Shown: one piece after another, positions 24,017 to 28,824 of the stretch
Numbering within the stretch: position 1 is the stretch's first letter
Layout of the letters: every line of letters starts with the position of its first letter
DNA from: Xanthobacteraceae bacterium
GTDB taxonomy: Bacteria > Pseudomonadota > Alphaproteobacteria > Rhizobiales > Xanthobacteraceae
DNA length: 28,824 nucleotides
Reading direction: 5' to 3'
NCBI GenBank assembly: GCA_030037105.1
Contig: JASHRY010000058.1
Location: 1-28,824, forward strand
The notes under the pieces: model-generated
Told to the model about the DNA's origin: nothing
Databases searched by the model: none
Seen by the model: the letters and a program-made list of their open reading frames with translations, nothing else
Program-made: the position numbers and the translations under genes

Positions 24017-25192
24017 ATGTTGAAACGTCATCTTAGCTTGTTTATAGCGCTGGCGGCTCTCGCGGCCATGCCAGGCGCTGCTGGTGCGAAGGACCTGATC
24101 CTCGGTTACAGCGCTTCCACTACAGGACCCTATGCCACGCAAGCAAAACGGAACGGCGTCGCGATCGAAGTCGCGTTGGAAGAGATCAACGCTGCCGGCG
24201 GGGTCAATGGCAAGAAGCTGGTGCTGCAAACCTTCGACACCGGCGGCAAGCCCGAGCAGGCAGTGATCGCGGTGCAGCACTTCGCACAAGACATGAATGC
24301 GCTGGCGGTGATTGGTCCGTTCAGCTCAAGCGAATGCCGCGTGGCGTTCCCGGTCGGCGAACGGCTCGGAATCACGCAGATGTCGATGGCGTCATCGGCA
24401 CCAAAAGTCGCGGCGCCGTTCACTTATGCGTTCCGTAACACGGCCAACGAGAATTACACCTGGGAGCGGCTGATGCGTACAATCGAGCGCAAGGGCTTTC
24501 CGCACGCCTCGGCGGCGATTGCCTATGCCACCGACGACGCGATTTCCCAGGCACTCGGCACCGGCGTTATCCCCGAGCGGATGAAGGCCGCAGATATCCC
24601 AATTGTGGAAACCGTCAATTTCCGCGTCGCCGCGTTCGATTTCTCCGCGCAGGTGTCGCAGCTGATGCAGAAGCCGAGCGACCTGATCGGGGTCGGCGCG
24701 CCGCCCGATACGTTCTTGCGCTTGCTCGCCGAGTTACGACGACAGGGCGACAAGGGACGCATTCTCGGCGGCTCGAATATAGCCGACGTCGACATGCCGG
24801 AGCGGATGGGTCCGAACGGCGACGGCACAATGGTCGGCGCGACTTTCTTTAGCGGCAGGGATGATGCACGCACTAAGGCATTTGTTAAGCGGTTCAGAGC
24901 AAAGTTGAAGGCGAAAGGGGAGACCGTCATCGATCCGAGTCAGTTCGATGCCGCGGCTTACGACATCGTTTACATGTATGCTGATGCGATGAAACGGGCA
25001 AAAGTAACTGGCGATGCAGCCAAGATCGCCACGGAACGTAATGCGATTCGGGACCAGATAAAAAACCTGAAGGCCTATCCGGCGCTTGTCGGATCTCTGA
25101 GCATGGGCCCCGGCAATGACATGATCAAACCGATCTACATTCTGGAGGCAAAGGCCAACAAATGGTCTTTGGTCGACACGCATCCGGAATAA
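24017..25192 (+). CDS. Periplasmic substrate-binding protein of the Liv-type ABC importer
   Basis: The protein is 391 aa from the ATG at 24017, with GGAG 10 nt before it. The first 23 residues are a signal peptide (FIALAALAAMPGAAGA then KDL). The mature protein has the type-I LivJ/LivK fold: LILGYSASTTGPYATQAKR, INAAGGVNGKKLVL, LAVIGPFSSSECRVAFPV, and SFDAAAYD-like SQFDAAAYDIVYMYADAM near the end. It captures the solute in the periplasm and passes it to LivHM. The ligand loop ASTTGPYA followed by SSSEC is not that of well-known Leu/Ile binders, so the ligand may be an amide or an aromatic acid. It ends the operon, and a hairpin about 60 bp later may stop transcription. Confidence 0.92.
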   Translation: MLKRHLSLFIALAALAAMPGAAGAKDLILGYSASTTGPYATQAKRNGVAIEVALEEINAAGGVNGKKLVLQTFDTGGKPEQAVIAVQHFAQDMNALAVIGPFSSSECRVAFPVGERLGITQMSMASSAPKVAAPFTYAFRNTANENYTWERLMRTIERKGFPHASAAIAYATDDAISQALGTGVIPERMKAADIPIVETVNFRVAAFDFSAQVSQLMQKPSDLIGVGAPPDTFLRLLAELRRQGDKGRILGGSNIADVDMPERMGPNGDGTMVGATFFSGRDDARTKAFVKRFRAKLKAKGETVIDPSQFDAAAYDIVYMYADAMKRAKVTGDAAKIATERNAIRDQIKNLKAYPALVGSLSMGPGNDMIKPIYILEAKANKWSLVDTHPE

Positions 25193-25253
25193 TCGCTAGT
25201 CCATCCGGAGTGGCGGGCAGAGCATGCTGCCTGCTGCTCCATTTTGGAGAATC

Positions 25254-25280
25254 CATTGTTCCCAACAGTGGGAAACAATG
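25254..25280 (+). terminator. Hairpin downstream of the Liv operon
   Basis: CATTGTTCCCA and TGGGAAACAATG pair over 11 bp with one bulged A and a 4-nt loop (ACAG). It starts 61 bp after the last Liv gene stop. The stem is long and nearly perfect, but no T tract follows, so it may end or stabilise the transcript rather than act as a simple intrinsic terminator. Confidence 0.5.
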
Positions 25281-25481
25281 ATCTTCATCCGACGATGGTT
25301 TGACGCCCGCGGGCTTTGCGAAACTCGGGTGCGTATTTCCGATCGAGCGGTCTGAAAATTGGTTTTCCTGGACTTTGCCGCGACCCGGCTTTCGAGAGCG
25401 CGTCCGAAAACCGGTGTCTTGAAGCTCCCTAAAGGCTTTCGTCGAGCCCAAGTGGTCCTAAGTTTATTGACCAATTGGCGC

Positions 25482-25498
25482 TTTTGAGCAGATCAAAA
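25482..25498. promoter_or_regulatory. Inverted repeat upstream of the oxygenase operon, candidate operator
   Basis: TTTTGA and TCAAAA form perfect 6-bp arms with 5 nt between them; GCG and CGC flank them, each offset by a base. It lies about 160 bp before the dehydrogenase start, the first gene of the oxygenase operon. The size suits a dimeric regulator. MocR-type regulators more often use direct repeats, so another regulator may act here. Confidence 0.4.
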
Positions 25499-25656
25499 AC
25501 GCGGCAAATCCACTGATGTCGTTAGCTACGGGGCGCAACCATGGCGTCGGAATCGAAACATGATTGTTGCTTCAATATTAGGCCGCCCGAGATTTGACGT
25601 GGGGAAGCTACGCCGACTACGCCGATGATCCGAACGACAATCGAGATCAAAGCCAG

Positions 25657-26670
25657 ATGACCGCTCCTCAGTTCATGCGTTTACTGTTACCCAAGAGTCT
25701 CGCGAGCGCCGGTTGGGAGATCGTGAAAAGCCGTCGGGACGTCGAGGGTATCCTTTTCGACGACGAGGACCCGCCAGAGAGCCTGCATCCCGTGCTGCGC
25801 ACGGTGGACGCGGTGGCGCTCGGGCATACCCATTTTAGCCAGGCTGAAATTGATGCCGCACCGCGGCTGCGCGTGGTCGGGCGCATTGGCGTTGGGTACG
25901 ATAACGTCGATGTGCCGGCGCTTACACGCCGCGGCATCCCCCTGATGATGACCGATGCCGCGAATTCTGCGAGCGTTGCGGAGCATACGCTCGCGTTCAT
26001 GCTGGCGTTGGCGAAGAAGATTGTCGAGATGGATGCGATGGTGCGCGGCGGCGATTGGCGTGAGCGTCTCGTGCGCGGCCACATCGACCTTTTCGGCAAG
26101 ACGGTCCTGGTCATTGGCTTTGGCCGCATAGGCGCCCGCACCGCGAGCCGATGCGTCGCGATGGAAATGCGCGTGCTGGTCCACGACACGGTAGTTTCGC
26201 CCGAAATAATCCGCGCCGCCGGCTGTGAGCCGGTAGCCAATATGGACGACGGCATAGCTCAAGCCGATTTCGTATGCATTCTTTGTCCAAAAACAGAAGC
26301 GACGGCAAATTTGTTTAACGCTTCGCGCCTCGCGCGGATGAAGAGCACGGCATTTCTGATCAATACCGCTCGGGGCGGGATGGTGGACGAAGCCGCGCTC
26401 TACGAGGCGCTTTCGTCGGGTAAGCTCGCAGGTGCCGCGCTCGATGTCTTTGATAAAGAGCCACTGTCGCTCGACAGCCCCCTCTTAAAATTACCTAACT
26501 TCCTCGCCGCGCCTCACGTCGCCGGTCTTACGCGGGAAGCGGCGGCGCGGATGGCGGAAGTGACCGTGCGAAACATCCTCAGCGTGCTCGACGGCCGACC
26601 TAACTGCGAAATGATCCTGAATAGAGAAGTCCTTCGATCTGCCGCGCCGCTGGCTGCAAACTTAAGATAG
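25657..26670 (+). CDS. D-2-hydroxyacid dehydrogenase (NAD-dependent, phosphoglycerate dehydrogenase-like)
   Basis: The protein is 337 aa from the ATG at 25657. A TTG at 25594 and an ATG at 25675 are other possible starts, and none has a strong ribosome site. Numbered from this ATG, the Rossmann loop is VLVIGFGRIG (about 150-159) and the catalytic residues are Arg239 (NTARGGMVDE), Glu268 (FDKEPL) and His287 (AAPHVAG). The family reduces or oxidises 2-oxo/2-hydroxy acids. It has no C-terminal ACT domain, so it is unlike regulated SerA. It starts the oxygenase operon, and the next gene begins 13 bp later, so it probably acts on an intermediate of the same pathway or on a 2-oxo acid by-product. 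The exact substrate is not shown. Confidence 0.88.
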   Translation: MTAPQFMRLLLPKSLASAGWEIVKSRRDVEGILFDDEDPPESLHPVLRTVDAVALGHTHFSQAEIDAAPRLRVVGRIGVGYDNVDVPALTRRGIPLMMTDAANSASVAEHTLAFMLALAKKIVEMDAMVRGGDWRERLVRGHIDLFGKTVLVIGFGRIGARTASRCVAMEMRVLVHDTVVSPEIIRAAGCEPVANMDDGIAQADFVCILCPKTEATANLFNASRLARMKSTAFLINTARGGMVDEAALYEALSSGKLAGAALDVFDKEPLSLDSPLLKLPNFLAAPHVAGLTREAAARMAEVTVRNILSVLDGRPNCEMILNREVLRSAAPLAANLR

Positions 26671-26683
26671 CAGGAGAACCGTC

Positions 26684-27934
26684 ATGTTGAATTCGTCCTT
26701 GTGGCCGACTAATGACTACAGCCGCGTTCCTTACCGTTTCTATCACGACCCATCGATTTACGAGCTGGAGCGAGAACGCCTCTTCAATGGCCCGACGTGG
26801 AGTCTGGTAGGCCTTGAAGCGGAAGTACCAAACGCAGGCGATTTTCGCGCAAGCTACATTGGCGAAGCGCCAATCATTATTCACCGTGACGACAACGGCA
26901 ACCTTCATGGCTTCATCAATCGCTGCGCCCATCGCGGGGCGATCGTTCGTCGCGAACTGCAAGGCAACGCCAAAGACCATGTCTGCATCTACCATCAGTG
27001 GTGCTATGGCCAGGATGGCTGTCTGGTCGGTGTTCCGTTCCGGCGCGGCATCAAGGGCAAGGGTGGCTACGGCAAGGATTTTGACCTCAAGGATCACGGG
27101 CTTACGAAGGTTCGCATCAGCAGCGCCTATGGCGCGTTGTTCGGGACGATATCCGAGGAGGCTGAGCCGCTGGACGAATATCTCGGCGAAGCGATGCTCG
27201 GTTTCATCCGCCGGGTCTTCTCGCGTCCCGTGCGGGTGCTCGGCTATCATCGGCAGCGTATCCGCGGAAACTGGAAGGGCTTCGCAGAAAATACACGCGA
27301 TAATTATCACGCAAGCCTGTTACACGACTTTTTCCGCACGTTCGGCCTCGACCGTCCGACGCAAACTGGTGGTGCGACGATGGATAAGCGCCACCGCCAT
27401 TGCGTTACTTGGGGACGCACCGAAAGCAGCCATGATGCAGCGAGAGCGGCATTCGGTAGCGAGCAAGTCGCGAGCGCCGGTATCAAATTAAAGGAGAACT
27501 CGATCGTGGAATACTATCCTGACCGAAACGATGACATCCTTATTGCCATCGTTTCGCTCTTTCCGAACTGCAATATCATCCAGACCAGCAATAGTCTAGC
27601 AACACGGCAGATCCGCCCAAAAGGCCCGGCGGAATTCGAAGTGTTCCAGACTATGATCGGATACCAGGACGACACCCCGGAAATGACCCAACACCGCCTT
27701 CGTCAGGCGAACCTCGTCGGCCCCGCAGGATTTGTCTCGATGGAGGACGGAGAGGCCATCGAGATCGTACAGCGCGCAACTAAGGCAGCACCTTACGCGG
27801 CCCAGGTGCTCGAGCTTGGTGGCAAAGGCGAGATCTCCGACCGCGACTATCGAGTCAACGACGTGCCGGTTCGCGGGTTCTGGTCTTACTACGCTGAATT
27901 GCTCGGCATCGAACCGGCGGGAGCCGTCCGATGA
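26684..27934 (+). CDS. Ring-hydroxylating oxygenase alpha subunit, anthranilate/salicylate type
   Basis: The protein is 416 aa from the ATG at 26684, preceded by AGGAG. The Rieske domain uses Cys81 and His83 (NRCAHRG), then Cys101 and His104 (CIYHQW). The catalytic Fe site shows ENTRDNYHASLLH with Asp206 (bridge), His209 and His214, and the third ligand Asp355 in SMEDGE. The text lies between AndAc (three-component anthranilate 1,2-dioxygenase) and NagG (salicylate 5-hydroxylase): PTWSLVGLEAEVPN is AndAc-like and VGVPFRRGIKG is NagG-like. It would hydroxylate a small aromatic acid. The stop overlaps the beta subunit start (ATGA). The ferredoxin and reductase for it are not in this operon but at 11659-11970 and 13829-15052. 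The family call is firm; the substrate is open. Confidence 0.93.
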   Translation: MLNSSLWPTNDYSRVPYRFYHDPSIYELERERLFNGPTWSLVGLEAEVPNAGDFRASYIGEAPIIIHRDDNGNLHGFINRCAHRGAIVRRELQGNAKDHVCIYHQWCYGQDGCLVGVPFRRGIKGKGGYGKDFDLKDHGLTKVRISSAYGALFGTISEEAEPLDEYLGEAMLGFIRRVFSRPVRVLGYHRQRIRGNWKGFAENTRDNYHASLLHDFFRTFGLDRPTQTGGATMDKRHRHCVTWGRTESSHDAARAAFGSEQVASAGIKLKENSIVEYYPDRNDDILIAIVSLFPNCNIIQTSNSLATRQIRPKGPAEFEVFQTMIGYQDDTPEMTQHRLRQANLVGPAGFVSMEDGEAIEIVQRATKAAPYAAQVLELGGKGEISDRDYRVNDVPVRGFWSYYAELLGIEPAGAVR

Positions 27935-28398
27935 GCGCCGACCTGTTCGCGATCTACGATTTGCTGGCGCAATACGGCTTCTTGGTTGACTCCGGCAAAT
28001 ACGAGGAATGGCTCGATCTATTCTCGCCGCGTTGTTCCTACTACGTGAAGCCGCGTGAAAACTACGAGCTTGGCCTGCCTGCGGCACTGATCTACTGCGA
28101 TAGCCGCGCCATGCTCGAAGATCGCATCCACGCCCTGCGGATCGCCAGCAAGTACAACATCCACAACGATCGCCATATCATTGGCCTGCCGCATATCGTC
28201 TCGAACGGGCCGGATGGAATATCCATTGAGGCGCCATTCGCCGTGTACCAGACGGAGCAAGAGGGCGACTCGCGGCTGTTCGCCACTGGACTTTATCGCG
28301 ACCGACTCGAACGGTCGGGTCAGGATTTCAAGATCGGCGAGAAAATGGTGCTTCTTGACAGCTTCGCGATCCCGAGCTTGCTCGCTACGCCGCTCTGA
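27931..28398 (+). CDS. Ring-hydroxylating oxygenase beta subunit
   Basis: The protein is 155 aa from the ATG at 27931, overlapping the alpha stop by 4 bp. It has the NTF2-like fold of the family: FAIYDLLAQYGFLVDSGKYE, DRIHALRIASKYNIHNDRH with the usual His-Asp-Arg-His, and the end DSFAIPSLLATPL, similar to the beta subunits of anthranilate- and salicylate-type oxygenases. It is a structural partner that completes the alpha3beta3 assembly. Length and translational coupling are normal for the family. A gap of 123 bp to the next gene holds only a 27-codon frame. Confidence 0.92.
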   Translation: MSADLFAIYDLLAQYGFLVDSGKYEEWLDLFSPRCSYYVKPRENYELGLPAALIYCDSRAMLEDRIHALRIASKYNIHNDRHIIGLPHIVSNGPDGISIEAPFAVYQTEQEGDSRLFATGLYRDRLERSGQDFKIGEKMVLLDSFAIPSLLATPL

Positions 28399-28521
28399 GC
28401 CGCGCGATGCCGCGTCAACCAATCTTATGAAAGCCTATGGCCGGCTCTTTGGCCCATTGAACGGTCGGACCTACTCGTTGGATTTCCTCCAATGGTATCT
28501 GCGAATCTAGTGAAGGAGTCG

Positions 28522-28824
28522 ATGTTGATCGATCTTTACACCTGGACCACGCCTAACGGTCGAAAGACATCGATAATGTTTGAAGAGATCGGGCTCCCTT
28601 ACACCATACACCCGATCGATATCTCTAAGGGCGAGCAGTTCGCATCTGAATTCTTGAAAATTTCGCCTAACAATCGCATTCCCGCGATCATCGACCGCGA
28701 CAACGATATGTCGCTGATGGAATCGGGGGCGATACTGATATATCTCGCCGATAAAACCGGCAAGCTGTTGCCGAAATCGGGCGAGCCGCGCTACCGCGTG
28801 ATCGAATGGTTAATGTGGCAGATG
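28522..28824 (+). CDS. Nu-class glutathione transferase, YfcG/YghU-like (3' end outside window)
   Basis: The first 101 codons are visible, to the last base of the window. AAGGAG lies only 3 nt before the ATG at 28522; a GTG at 28510 is also in frame. The N-terminal thioredoxin-like domain is nearly complete: [29 protein letters not shown] with the cis-Pro, and [18 protein letters not shown]. This is very close to E. coli YfcG, a disulfide reductase and peroxidase using glutathione. The helical C-terminal domain is cut off. Within this operon it may reduce disulfides or act on a thiol-linked intermediate; direct isomerase activity (maleylpyruvate type) is less likely from the motifs. Confidence 0.9.
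   Translation, partial: MLIDLYTWTTPNGRKTSIMFEEIGLPYTIHPIDISKGEQFASEFLKISPNNRIPAIIDRDNDMSLMESGAILIYLADKTGKLLPKSGEPRYRVIEWLMWQM

Larger units (their letters stand above)
25193..25656. other. Intergenic region before the oxygenase operon
   Basis: About 460 bp without a convincing gene. It holds two inverted repeats, listed separately at 25254-25280 and 25482-25498. Short runs GAAAATTGGTTTTC (25352-25365) and CCGAAAACCGG (25402-25412) look like degenerate pieces of the short G/A-rich intergenic elements common in this bacterial group; this is a visual resemblance only. Confidence 0.45.

Noticed and set aside
28428..28511. 27-codon ORF between the oxygenase beta and GST genes
   Set aside because: Too short and without support beyond an ATG; probably an untranslated spacer.
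1..28824. CRISPR array, rRNA, tRNA or insertion sequence
   Set aside because: Reading both strands showed no regular repeat-spacer pattern, no rRNA-like or cloverleaf sequence, and no transposase-like gene or terminal repeats.

Overview
The window looks like part of an alphaproteobacterial genome, most likely Hyphomicrobiales (Bradyrhizobium, Rhodopseudomonas or Xanthobacteraceae type). This is inferred from high G+C, GC-rich third positions, a DUF1328 protein, a Bradyrhizobium-style small membrane protein and P450, and the style of the phage tail and fibre genes. Nothing in the sequence fixes the species.

Region 1 (1-6180, all + strand) is the right end of a prophage or phage-derived element. 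It holds the C-terminal part of a large tail (host-specificity-like) protein, a tail fibre with an Mtd-like N-terminus, a secreted CHAP-like cysteine hydrolase, a membrane-anchored protein, an M15-type endolysin, a Pam3-gp28-like holin and small membrane or coiled-coil proteins. Several genes overlap by 4 bp. No integrase, repressor or attachment site is visible.

Region 2 (6260-10320) is ordinary chromosome: a DUF1328 membrane peptide, a small membrane protein, a cytochrome P450, a low-complexity lipoprotein with a good sigma-70-like promoter, and a CynX/NimT-type MFS transporter.

Region 3 (10600-15052, - strand) is an accessory cluster. In transcription order it reads: ferredoxin reductase, about 480 bp gap, NTF2/SnoaL-like protein, zinc-ribbon metallo-beta-lactamase-fold protein, Rieske ferredoxin, about 260 bp gap, RutD-like alpha/beta hydrolase. 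Region 4 (15483-18394) is a convergent pair: a GT20 trehalose-phosphate-synthase-like enzyme (+) and a GT4 glycosyltransferase (-).

Region 5 (18925-28824, + strand) starts with a MocR/PdxR-type GntR-aminotransferase regulator. A complete branched-chain-amino-acid-type ABC importer follows (livHMGFK order), then a D-2-hydroxyacid dehydrogenase, the alpha and beta subunits of an anthranilate/salicylate-type Rieske ring-hydroxylating oxygenase, and a Nu-class glutathione transferase cut by the window end.

Regions 3 and 5 together hold every part of a three-component aromatic oxygenase: reductase, ferredoxin, alpha and beta. The parts are split into two oppositely oriented blocks around the sugar genes. 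The working model is import of an aromatic or amide-like acid by the ABC system, ring hydroxylation by the oxygenase fed by the distant ferredoxin and reductase, further steps by the dehydrogenase, GST, MBL-fold, NTF2-like and RutD-like proteins, and control by the MocR regulator. The substrate cannot be told from the sequence.
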